46,020 bases of DNA from Planctomycetota bacterium (GTDB lineage Bacteria > Planctomycetota > UBA1135 > UBA2386): positions 1 through 46,020 of the forward strand of contig JAEUHP010000150.1 of assembly GCA_016795295.1 (NCBI GenBank). Reading direction: 5' to 3'. The translations under genes were made by a program, and so were the position numbers. The notes under the pieces were generated by a model, which was not told the DNA's origin, searched no databases, and saw only the letters and a program-made list of their open reading frames with translations. Positions 15,814 through 25,200 of this stretch are shown here, one piece after another. How positions within the stretch are numbered: position 1 is the first letter of the stretch; the number at the start of each line of letters is the position of its first letter.

Positions 15814-16905
15814 TCAATCCGACTTGGCTTTCGCCACCAGCCCCTGTGCGACCAGATACCGATACAACCCCGCCGCGAGCAGTCGATGGCCTTCCGGGAT
15901 CGGATGCTGGTCGGTCGGATGCACCCACAGGTCCTCAGACCGCCGCCCGGCGACCGTGTCCAGCAGATCGACGTACGGGATCCCGGCCTCGCGGCAGAAC
16001 TCGCTGGCCAGCCGGTGCAACCCGGCATACGGATTCGGCTCGTTCTCGAGCCCGCTGAACATCGGCAGGATCGCCACCACGTATGGGATCGAACGCTCCT
16101 GCAGGCGCGCCTGCATGCGCTTCAGTCCGGCCTGCGTCGCCGTCCAGGTCTCCGGGTGCGAACGCACCACCTGCACGTAGTCGACGGGGTTCGCCGTGGC
16201 GCGCCAGTTCACGTAGACGGTGGCGAACTGGTCGATCAGTGCAATGGGACAGCCGACCGAAGTCACGCCCTGGTAGCAGAGCATCGGCACGTCGTTGCCG
16301 TTGCCCAGGTCGTTGAGGCTGAGGCCGATGACCACCAGGTCCGGATCGAGCAGCAGCCCGTCACTGTCCAGCCAGTTGGCGTACTGGGCCGGCGCATGGC
16401 CGCCGGCGAAGCCGCAGTTGATCACCTGGGTGGGTCGGCCAGAGGCGGCGATGTGCCGCTCGAGCACCTCGGGCCAGGCGTCTTCGCGCAGCACGCCCGA
16501 GCCATACGTGAGCGAATCGCCGATCGCCAGCACGCGGAATTCGCCGGGCGGCTTCGCGATCGGGAACTCGACGTCGCGGAAGCCGAGGTCGTTGTGCTGG
16601 ATCAGGATGCAGCCTTGCGCATCGAAGTAGTCCCAACGCGGCCGGTCGTAGCTCTGCCGCACCCGCAGCCCGGGCATGCACTGCCCGCGTGGATGTTCGT
16701 TGCTGGCGGCTTCGTACATGCCGCCGCCGGTCAGGAAGTTGGCGATCTCGGCGAGCGGGATCAGCGTGCCGTCCTGGGTGAAGAACCCGCTCGGGCCGTA
16801 GTTGCCGCTGCGGCCGAACACCGCGAACAGCTGCGCGGTGCCGAGCAGGCTCAGCAGGAACACCACCGTGTGCAGCCAGGGGCGCATGGTTGTTGGCGCG
16901 GACAT
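15814..16905 (-). CDS. SGNH/GDSL-type hydrolase paired with an MBOAT acyltransferase
   Basis: This 363-residue protein has one N-terminal membrane helix (about 9-28, LHTVVFLLSLLGTAQLF) and an extracytoplasmic SGNH domain. Block I is AIGDSLTYGSG (Ser131), block II includes NCGFAGG, block III has LSLNDL (Asn198), and the Asp/His end block is HPTDQHP (Asp332, His334). The start ATG at 16905 overlaps the stop of the upstream MBOAT gene by one base (TGATG), so translation is probably coupled. By analogy with AlgI-AlgJ/X and PatA-PatB, the MBOAT protein would move an acyl group across the membrane and this protein would place it on, or remove it from, a surface polysaccharide. The substrate is not identifiable from sequence. 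Confidence 0.9.
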   Translation of the reverse strand: MSAPTTMRPWLHTVVFLLSLLGTAQLFAVFGRSGNYGPSGFFTQDGTLIPLAEIANFLTGGGMYEAASNEHPRGQCMPGLRVRQSYDRPRWDYFDAQGCILIQHNDLGFRDVEFPIAKPPGEFRVLAIGDSLTYGSGVLREDAWPEVLERHIAASGRPTQVINCGFAGGHAPAQYANWLDSDGLLLDPDLVVIGLSLNDLGNGNDVPMLCYQGVTSVGCPIALIDQFATVYVNWRATANPVDYVQVVRSHPETWTATQAGLKRMQARLQERSIPYVVAILPMFSGLENEPNPYAGLHRLASEFCREAGIPYVDLLDTVAGRRSEDLWVHPTDQHPIPEGHRLLAAGLYRYLVAQGLVAKAKSD

Positions 16906-18332
16906 CAGAATTGGAAGTAGACGAACGGCTTGGCCCCGCGCGGCATCAGCGACAGCACCGCGGCAAAGGCCGCCCCGTAGGCGCACGTGACCACCAGGGG
17001 CGGCAAGCGGCGCCGCAGACCCTGTGGCAGTTCGCGGCTGGTGAGCCAGTGCGCGAGGGCCAGTGGCAGCACCACGGCGGGCAGGCGCAGCCACAGCGAC
17101 CAATCCCCGTCCCCCGACCATAGACGCACTTCGCGCGTGCCCGGACTGTCGAACAGGAACCAGGCGTGGAGCATGGTGCCGATCGCCGGCAGGCTGATGC
17201 CGCGGAAGAAGATCAGGCCGATCAGGAACGTGTACTGCGTGAGGAACCAGCCGAGCCAGGGGCCGACGCGGGGCAGGCGCAGCCGTTCCCATTCGCGGTG
17301 CACGACCAGCGCCACGCCGTGCACGCCGCCCCAGGCCACGTAGTTCCAGCCAGCACCGTGCCAAAGGCCGCCGAGCAGCATGGTCAGCATCACGTTGCGG
17401 TAGGTGAACCAGCGCGAACCGCGGCTGCCGCCGAGCGAGATGTAGAGGTAGTCACGCAGCCAGGACGACAGCGAGACGTGCCAGCGGCGCCACAGCTCGG
17501 TGATGTCGCGGGCCAGGTACGGGAAGCGGAAGTTCTCGCAGAGTTCGAAGCCGAACAGGCGGGCACAGCCGATCGCCATGTCGGAGTAGCCCGAGAAGTC
17601 GCAGTAGATCTGGATCGCGTAACAGACCACGGCTGCCACGATCGACAGCGCGGTGTATTCGTGAGGAGCGCCGAACACGGCGTCGACCGGTTGCGCGATC
17701 AGGTCGGCGACCAGTGCCTTCTTGACGAACCCGGACAGGAACTGGCCCAGGGCACGGTGCACGTCCACGTCGGCGAAGTGCTTCTTGGTGTCGAGCTGCG
17801 GCAGGAAATCGGATGCCCGCACGATCGGTCCGGCGACGAGCTGCGGGAAGAACGTGACGAACAGCAAGAAGTCGGTGTAGCTCTTCGCCGGTACCAGGTG
17901 GCCTCGGTAGATGTCCAGCGCGTAGCTCATCGCCTGGAAGGTGAAGAAGCTGATGCCGACCGGCAGCACGATCTGCAGCGTTGGCACGTGCACCGGCAGT
18001 CCGAGCCAGGCGAGCAGTTGGGTCGCCGACTCGAGGAAGAAGTTGCAGTACTTGAAGAAGCCGAGCGTGCCGAGGTCGTAGACGAGAGAGAACACGAGCC
18101 AGGCACGGCCGGTGCCGCCGTTGCTGCGGGCCCGCGCGATGCGGTTGGCGGCGACGAAATCCACCGTGGCGCAGCCGAGGATCAGCGCCAGGAAGCGCAC
18201 GTCCCAGCAGCCGTAGAAGAACAGACTGGCGGCCAGCAGCCAGAGTTTGCGCTGCGCATGGTTGCGCAGCAGCCAGTAGGCGCCGAACACCACCAGGAAG
18301 AACGCCAGGAACCGGGGTTCGGTGAAGATCAT
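16905..18332 (-). CDS. MBOAT-family membrane O-acyltransferase (AlgI-like)
   Basis: This 475-residue multi-pass protein has about ten to twelve membrane segments. It carries the MBOAT signature: PQLVAGPIVRASDFLPQL, the DFSGYSDMAIG block, WRRWHVSLSSWLRDYLYI and LTMLLGGLWHGAGWNY with the presumed catalytic His325. The first residues MIFTEPRFLAFF match the usual AlgI/DltB-like beginning and fix the start at 18332. It is followed with a one-base overlap by the SGNH gene, a common pairing for acetylation of exopolysaccharide or peptidoglycan. No polymer synthesis genes are adjacent, so the target may be encoded elsewhere. Confidence 0.95.
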   Translation of the reverse strand: MIFTEPRFLAFFLVVFGAYWLLRNHAQRKLWLLAASLFFYGCWDVRFLALILGCATVDFVAANRIARARSNGGTGRAWLVFSLVYDLGTLGFFKYCNFFLESATQLLAWLGLPVHVPTLQIVLPVGISFFTFQAMSYALDIYRGHLVPAKSYTDFLLFVTFFPQLVAGPIVRASDFLPQLDTKKHFADVDVHRALGQFLSGFVKKALVADLIAQPVDAVFGAPHEYTALSIVAAVVCYAIQIYCDFSGYSDMAIGCARLFGFELCENFRFPYLARDITELWRRWHVSLSSWLRDYLYISLGGSRGSRWFTYRNVMLTMLLGGLWHGAGWNYVAWGGVHGVALVVHREWERLRLPRVGPWLGWFLTQYTFLIGLIFFRGISLPAIGTMLHAWFLFDSPGTREVRLWSGDGDWSLWLRLPAVVLPLALAHWLTSRELPQGLRRRLPPLVVTCAYGAAFAAVLSLMPRGAKPFVYFQF

Positions 18333-18488
18333 GCGCAGTCGTGGCGGGAGAGTCGGGCGTGGCGCACTGCCATGGGCTCTTCGGCGCTTTCGGGCCTCGG
18401 GCGTGAGAGTTGGCGGCTTGCGGCGGCAGCGTAGCGCACGGTCGAGGCAGCGCCATGTTCCGGTAATGCCTCGTGGCCGGCTACGGAC

Positions 18489-20906
18489 TCACTTCGGTGC
18501 CGCGGGGCGCTGCTTCACGTGCCGATCCAGCCAGTCGATGGTCTCGGCGAGCACGTGCAGGTTGGACTCCCGGGCCGCGTAGCCGTGTGCTTCGTGGGGC
18601 AGCATCACGAGGCGCGCCGTTTTGCCGTGACCCTTGAGTGCCTGGAAGAACCGCTGCGACTGGATCGGGAAGGTGCCCTGGTTGTTGTCGTCGGCGCCGT
18701 GGATCAGCAGCAGCGGGGCGTTGCAGCGCTGGGCGTTGGCGAACGGCGACATCGCCTGGTAGACCTCGGGGGCTTCCCAGAAGGTGCGTTCTTCGTTCTG
18801 GAAGCCGAACGGCGTCAGGGTGCGATTGTAGGCGCCGCTGCGCGCCACCCCGGCGGCGAACAGGTTGGTGTGGCACAGGAGGTTCGCGGTCATGAACGCA
18901 CCGTAGCTGTGGCCGCCGACGGCGAGCCGCGTCGCATCGCAGGCGGGGTGGGCGGCGAGCGCCTGCTGCGCGGCTTCGGCGTTCCAGCGCAGTTGTTGCA
19001 CGAAGCTGTCGTTCGCCGAACGGCTCGGGCCGACGATCGGCATCGCGGCATCGTCCAGGACGGCATAACCGGCCAGCACCAGCCACAGGTGCGAGGCGCC
19101 GCGCGGCCGCGTGTAGCGCAGCGGATTGGCGCGCACCTGGCCGGCGTCGCTGGCCTGTGCGTATTCGAGTGGGTAGGCCCAGACGAACACCGGCAGCTTC
19201 TGGTCGGGCACTCGGTCCGGCGGCAGGTAGAGCGTGCCGGACAGCGGCAGACCGTCGGCGCGCGTGTAGTTGAGCAGCTGCTTCTCCACCTTGGCGAACA
19301 CCGCCTGGGCGGGATCGACGGTGCTGTGCAGGACCGTGGTCGAGCCGGTGGCGAGGTCGACGGCGAGTTCGCGCGGTGGCGTGGTCGGCGACTCGCTGCG
19401 CACCAGGAGGCGTGTGCCGGCGTCGTCGAGGAACGCGGCGAACGATTCGAAGCGTCCCTCGGCTGCCTGCCACAGCCGTTCGCTGCGGTTGCTCGCCGGA
19501 TCCCAGCGATCGAGGAACGGCCGGCTGCCAGTCGCCGAAGCACCGGCACCGGCCCGATACAGTTGGCCCTGGTGCTGGCGCAACACGCTGCGGCCGTCGG
19601 CCAGACGGCGCGCCACCGGCGTGCCTGGATCGCCGTAGGCGTCCTGCGTGCTGCGTTCGAAGACCAGCTGTGGGGCCGCGCCGAAGTCCCCGGCGTCGAG
19701 CCGCCACAGCCGTTGCCGCTTCAGCGGCCGGTCCATCTCGGTCGCCAGCGCGAGCCGGCCGTCCTCGGCCACTTGCACGCCCATCGCGCGTTGGGCAGTG
19801 CGGAACCACAGTCGCGGTTCCTCCTGCGGTTCGCGCAGCACGAACACTTCGTCGCGGAACTCGACCTTGCGCTTCGGGTCGCCGCCGTCGCGCGCTTCGG
19901 TCCAGCGCAGCACGTGGCCCGGCACCGGCAGCCAGCCGATGCCACGCTTGCCCTCGGGCACGCCGCCGATCGGCACCGACTCGCGCAGCGGCTGGGCGGC
20001 GAGTTCGCGCACGCGCTTGCCGCTGCGGTCCCAGAGTTCGGTGCGGCGGGGGAACGCCGACCAGGGCACCAGGTAGGAGAACGGCCGTTCGATGCGTTCG
20101 ACCAGCAGCAGCGTACCGTCGGGTGCGGCGTCGACGGCGGCGTAGAGGTCGGGGGCGCCGAGTGGCGCAACGGCGAGCGTCGTCGCGTCGATCGTGGCCA
20201 GCTGGCTCTGCGCCAGCGCCGCGAAGCGCGCTTCGTCCGCAGGATCCTGCAGCAGATCCGGCGTGGTGCGCAGTTGCGCCACGGTACCGTCGCTCACTTG
20301 CACCGCGGGGCCGGCGGGCGTGGCCGGGCGCGCGGGCAGGGCGCCGGGAACCACGAGTTTGGCCAGCAGGGTGCGCTGGTCGGGCAGCCAGTCGAGCTCG
20401 CCGCCGAGCACGCCGTTGAGTTGCGCGCCGGCCACCTTGCGGCATTGGCCGGAGTCGGTGGCCACGATCCACAGCTCGGCGCCGGTGTCCGCGGCGCGCA
20501 CCGCGGCCAGGAACGCGCCGTCGGCGGACCACTGGAACGACCGCCAGTGGCCCGCGGGCAGCTCCAGCGTGCGGCTCTTGCCGCTGGCGAGTTCTTGCAG
20601 GCGCACCGCCAGCACCTGGGTGCCGAGTTGCGGGCCGCGCGTGGGCACGTCGATGCGCAGGCCGGCGAGCTTCTCGTGCGGTCGCGCCAGGGTGGCGAGG
20701 TCGGGCATGCCGCTGCGCGTGGTGATCTGCAGGAAACGCCGGCACGGGCTGAGGCTCGCCTCCTCGGCGGGCTCGCGGTCGGCGAGGCTGCGGATCGGCT
20801 CGGGCGGCAGTTGCCAGGTGGTCGTGGGGCTCGGGTCGGCTTGGGCCAGGAGTGGCAGTGGCAGGCTGAGCCAGAGCGCGAACAGGCAGCGTTGTGGTGC
20901 AGGCAT
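18489..20906 (-). CDS. S9-family serine peptidase, glutamyl endopeptidase-like (S9D)
   Basis: This 805-residue secreted peptidase has a signal peptide (CLFALWLSLPLPLLAQA). A beta-propeller region covers about 30-560 and a C-terminal alpha/beta-hydrolase domain the rest. The catalytic Ser667 is in GGHSYGAFMT, the Asp is in HGADDNN (about 740) and the His is in PHEAHGY (774). The segment GVARSGAYNRTLTPFGFQ is close to plant chloroplast glutamyl endopeptidase, which places it in the S9D branch rather than classic prolyl oligopeptidase. It probably cleaves peptides after acidic residues outside the cytoplasm. The ATG at 20906 is the one that opens a signal peptide. It precedes an unrelated epimerase gene with 71 bp between them, both on the reverse strand. 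Confidence 0.92.
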   Translation of the reverse strand: MPAPQRCLFALWLSLPLPLLAQADPSPTTTWQLPPEPIRSLADREPAEEASLSPCRRFLQITTRSGMPDLATLARPHEKLAGLRIDVPTRGPQLGTQVLAVRLQELASGKSRTLELPAGHWRSFQWSADGAFLAAVRAADTGAELWIVATDSGQCRKVAGAQLNGVLGGELDWLPDQRTLLAKLVVPGALPARPATPAGPAVQVSDGTVAQLRTTPDLLQDPADEARFAALAQSQLATIDATTLAVAPLGAPDLYAAVDAAPDGTLLLVERIERPFSYLVPWSAFPRRTELWDRSGKRVRELAAQPLRESVPIGGVPEGKRGIGWLPVPGHVLRWTEARDGGDPKRKVEFRDEVFVLREPQEEPRLWFRTAQRAMGVQVAEDGRLALATEMDRPLKRQRLWRLDAGDFGAAPQLVFERSTQDAYGDPGTPVARRLADGRSVLRQHQGQLYRAGAGASATGSRPFLDRWDPASNRSERLWQAAEGRFESFAAFLDDAGTRLLVRSESPTTPPRELAVDLATGSTTVLHSTVDPAQAVFAKVEKQLLNYTRADGLPLSGTLYLPPDRVPDQKLPVFVWAYPLEYAQASDAGQVRANPLRYTRPRGASHLWLVLAGYAVLDDAAMPIVGPSRSANDSFVQQLRWNAEAAQQALAAHPACDATRLAVGGHSYGAFMTANLLCHTNLFAAGVARSGAYNRTLTPFGFQNEERTFWEAPEVYQAMSPFANAQRCNAPLLLIHGADDNNQGTFPIQSQRFFQALKGHGKTARLVMLPHEAHGYAARESNLHVLAETIDWLDRHVKQRPAAPK

Positions 20907-20977
20907 GGTGCGGACGCGGATGGTAGAGCCTTGCGGCAGGCGATTCCTGCGCCGATGCCGCGGGTGGTGGGTGCCCG

Positions 20978-22120
20978 TCACTTCGGCTGGCTGGCCTGGG
21001 CGCGCAGTTTGGCGACCAGTTCGGTTTCCCGCTCGGCCGACAGCCCGGTGCGCGCGAACGGTCGGTTGCCGCGTTCGGTGCGCGCCCAGTGCAGGGTGTC
21101 CCGCACGGTGTCGGCGATCGGGCGGAAGGCGAGCCCTTTGGCGATGGCGCGCGTGCAGTCGACCACACTGCGGCCGCTGCGCGGGATCCACAGCGGCATC
21201 TGCAGGTAGGGTTGCACCTGGTGCTCGGCGAGGAACTCCTCGCTGCCCCAGACCAGTTCGACCGGCTGGGCGGTCGCACACTTGCACGCCGCCAGCACTT
21301 CGGCCATCGACACCCGGCCGTGGAAGCCGGTGGCGTTGTAGGTGCCGGTGGTGCGCTGTTCGGCGCAGCGCAGCATGAAGGCCGCCAGGTCGCGCGCGTC
21401 GACGAACTGCACATGGCCGTCCGGGTCGCCGGGGGCGAGCACCGCGCCGCCGCGGTCGCAACGCACCGGCCAGTAGGTGAAACGGTCGCTGGTGTCGCCC
21501 GGGCCGACGATCAGTCCTGGGCGCACGATGCAAGTCTGCTCGGGCAGGGCCGCGAGCGCGGCCTGTTCGCAGCGCGCCTTCAGCGGGCCGTAGAACGACA
21601 TCGCCTTCTTGATCTCCTGCACCGCGTTGGCCTCGGCGGCTTTCCCCTCCGGCACGTCGGGCGTCGCCGCGGTCTCGTCGATGCGGTCCGGCCGCTGGCC
21701 GAAGCTGCCGTAGACGCTGATGGTGCTGATGAACTGGTAGTGCCGGCAGCCGGGTGCGAGCAGCTTGGCGGTCGCCTCGACGTGGCTCGGCACGTAGCCA
21801 GACGTGTCGATCACTGTGTCGAAGTTGCGGCCCTGCAGGGCCGTGAGGTCGCCGGTGTCGCGGTCGCCGCGCAGGTGTTCGAGTTCGGGGAACAGGCCGG
21901 GATTGGTCTTGCCGCGGTGGAACAGGGTGACGTTGTGGCCGTTGGCCAGCGCGGCGCGCACGAAGTGTGGGCCCAGGAAGGCGGTGCCGCCGAGCACCAG
22001 GATGTTCAGGCGTTCGGTGCGTGTGCGCGTCGGGGCGGCGGCGAGCGGGTGCGTGACGGCGGTGGCGGCGCCGGCCGCGGCCAGGCCTTGGAGGAACGTG
22101 CGGCGCGAAGACGTGGTCAT
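20978..22120 (-). CDS. Tat-exported NAD-dependent epimerase/dehydratase-like protein
   Basis: This 380-residue protein starts with a twin-arginine signal (SSRRTFLQGLAAAGAA). It continues as a short-chain-dehydrogenase-type epimerase: nucleotide loop LVLGGTAFLGPHFV, FDTVIDTSGY, SxxSVYGSF, and YGPLKARCE giving the Tyr-x3-Lys pair. It is of the isoflavone-reductase or mRNA-binding-like atypical epimerase type common in Planctomycetota. Tat export fits a protein folded with its nicotinamide cofactor before transport. A start at 22129, three codons earlier, is equally possible. It is divergent from the large haem-binding gene, sharing a 119-bp intergenic region. The substrate is unknown. Confidence 0.87.
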   Translation of the reverse strand: MTTSSRRTFLQGLAAAGAATAVTHPLAAAPTRTRTERLNILVLGGTAFLGPHFVRAALANGHNVTLFHRGKTNPGLFPELEHLRGDRDTGDLTALQGRNFDTVIDTSGYVPSHVEATAKLLAPGCRHYQFISTISVYGSFGQRPDRIDETAATPDVPEGKAAEANAVQEIKKAMSFYGPLKARCEQAALAALPEQTCIVRPGLIVGPGDTSDRFTYWPVRCDRGGAVLAPGDPDGHVQFVDARDLAAFMLRCAEQRTTGTYNATGFHGRVSMAEVLAACKCATAQPVELVWGSEEFLAEHQVQPYLQMPLWIPRSGRSVVDCTRAIAKGLAFRPIADTVRDTLHWARTERGNRPFARTGLSAERETELVAKLRAQASQPK

Positions 22121-22239
22121 GGCCGACATGGTAGACACGGGGCCGGCGTTGCGGATGCGGTACTGCACGGGAGTGCCAGGCCGCGGATTGCCGCCCTGCC
22201 GTGCTCGACCCGCAACGGCGGATCGACGACACTGGCGCG

Positions 22240-25200
22240 ATGCACTGCCTGCCCGTTCGTTCCTCGGTTCGCGCCGCCGCACTGGCCCTTGCGGGGCTCG
22301 TCACCACGCTCGCCGCCCAGGGGCCGGCCGAGAGCCTGTTCGACGGCAAGACCTTGGCCGGCTGGCAGGGGGATCCGGCCGTGTGGAGCGTGCGCGATGG
22401 CGCCTTGTGCGGTTCGACGGTTGGCCACCCGATCGCCCAGAACACCTTTCTGGTCTGGCAGGGTGGCGAACTGGCCGATTTCGAGCTGACGGCCGAAGTG
22501 CGTCTCACCGGCGACAACAACAGTGGCGTGCAATACCGCTCGCGCCCGGTGGCGGGGCAGCCGTTCGCCCTCGCCGGCTACCAGTGCGACGTGCACCCCA
22601 AAGCCGACTACCTGGCGATGCTCTACGAAGAACGCGGGGGCGGCATCCTCGCCCTGCAGCGGCAGTTCGCAGCGCGCGATGCGGGAGGGGCCCTGCGTGT
22701 GGTCGGCAGCCTCGGCCGCGCCACCCCGCAAGACCTCGGCCAATGGCATCGGCTGCGCATCACGGCGCGCGGCAACTGTGTGTGGCACGAACTCGACGGC
22801 GAACTGGTCACGGCCCTGCGCGACGATGCGGCCACGGCGGCCCGCTCGGGGCGGCTCGGCTTGCAGGTGCACGCCGGGGCGCCGATGACCGTGTGGTTTC
22901 GCGACCTCTCCCTGCGCCGCCTGCCGCACGAAGAGGTCGCGGTGTTGCCGCCCACGCTCGCCGCGCTGTTGGCCAAGGCGCCCGCCGGCGTGCCGCGCGG
23001 CGCCACTCCGCAGTGGATCTGGAGCGAACGCGCGGCTTCCGACCAGGAGCTGTTCCTCCGCCGGCGCTTCGTCTTGCCGGCGCTGCCCGAGAGCGCGCGG
23101 CTCTGGGTCACCGCGGACAACCATTGCCGAGTCGCCTTGAACGGCACGCCCTTGCTGCAGAGCGACGCCTGGGAGGTGCCGCAGACCGCCGACGCCACCA
23201 AGTTGCTGCGTGCCGGCGACAACGTGCTGGCGGTGCAATGTGCCAACGACGGCGGCCCTGCCGGGCTGGTGCTGCAACTGCGCTGGCAGACCGGCAGCCA
23301 GTACGGCGAACTGGTCAGCGACGGCACCTGGCGCTGCTCTGGCGACGACCCCGACGGCTGGGAGCGAGCCGACTTCGACGATGCCAAGTGGCCGAGGGCC
23401 ACGGTGCTGGCGCCGCTCGGCGCGCCGAACGCCGTCTGGTCGGCGGTGGTCGGCGCCGATGCGTTCGGCCCGACGGCGCCGCCCGATGCGCCGCAGCCGG
23501 CCGTGCCCGCCAAGGGCCTGCAAGGCCCGCTCGCGGCTGGCGCGCTGCAGCTGCTCGCGGTGCCGCGTGCCTACGGTTCGTGGGTCTGTCTGTGCGCCGA
23601 CGACCGCGGCCGGCTCTATGCCAGCGACCAGACGCGCGGCCTCTACCGCATCGTGCCGGCGACCACGGTCGGTGCCGAGACCACCCTCGAGAAGCTCGAC
23701 GTCACGCTCGACGGTTGCCAGGGCCTGTGTTGGTTTCGCGGTGCCCTCTATGCCGTGGTCAATGCGCGCAAGTCCGGCCTCTATCGGCTCCGCGATACCA
23801 CCGGTGACGACCGATTCGACGAGGTCCAGTTGTTGGCCGAGCTCGGCGGCAACGGCGAACACGGCCCGCACGCCGTGGTGCCCGCCCCGGACGGCGAGCA
23901 TCTCTATGTGATGTGTGGCAACCACACAACCTTGCCCAAACTCGCCCGGAGCCGCGTGCCGCAGGTGTGGGCCGAAGACCGCCCGATCGCCAAGATCGAA
24001 GACCCGAACGGCCACGCCGTCGGCATCAAGGCGCCCGGTGGGTATGTCTGCCGCATCGACCCGGACGGCAAGGAGTGGGAACTCTACTGCTGTGGCTTCC
24101 GCAATGCCTATGACTTGGCGGTGCTGCCGAACGGCGACCTGTTCACCTACGATTCCGACATGGAGTGGGACATGGGGCTGCCGTGGTATCGGCCCACGCG
24201 GATCTATCAGGTGGTCAGTGGCGCCGACTACGGTTGGCGCAGTGGCACCTCGACCTGGCCGGTCGACTACCCCGAAGCGCCGCCGGCCGTGGCCGACGTC
24301 GGGCCCGGTTCGCCGACCGGCATGCTGGCGCACGACGGCGCCGTGTTGGCGCTCGATTGGACGTTCGGCACGGTACACCTCGCCGCCCTTGCAGCCCGGG
24401 GCGGTGGCCACACCGCGGCGCTCGGCGAAGCGCTGACCGGCGTGCCGCTGCCGGTGGCCGACCTCGAACGCATCGGCGACACGCTCTACCTGCTGACCGG
24501 GGGCCGCGGCATTCCGTCCACGCTGCTGGCGCTGCCCGCGGCCAACGTCGCCGCGGCGTTGGCGAACCTGGCGGCGCCCGCCGCGGACCCAGAGGCCGCC
24601 GCCGCCCGGGCGCGGCGACTGTACTTCGAACGCGGCCACAGCACCCCCGCGGTGCCGATCGCCGACTGCCTGGAAGGCCTGCGCGCCGACCCCTTCGTCG
24701 CCCACGCCGCGCGCATCGCCCTCGAAGCACACCCTGCCGAGGCCTGGCGCACGGCGGTGCTCGCTTGGCCCCCGGCGACCCCGCCGCGCGCCGCCTTGCA
24801 GGGCCTGCTGGCGCTCGCCCGGCACGGCACCGCGGCCGATGCCGAGCCGGTGCTCGCGGCGCTGCGGCGCCTGCCGTTCGCGGCGCTCGGCCACGACGAC
24901 CGCATCGCCTGGCTGCGCGTGCACAGCCTGCTGTTGCAGCGGCTGGCACCGTTGCCCGCAGCCGTCGGGGTCGAACTGGCGCAGCAGCTCGCCGCGCTGT
25001 GGCCCACGGGCGAGGCCCGTGAAGACGCCGAACTCGCCGAACTGCTGGCGCTGCTCGACGCCCCGGCAGTGCTCGACCTGCTGGTGCCGGCCCTCGCCAC
25101 GCTGCAGCCGGCGGCGGCGCCGCCCTGGGCCGCGGTCGCCGCGCGCAACGCCGGCTATGGCACTTCGATCGCTGGCATGCTGGAGCAGATGCCGCCGGTC

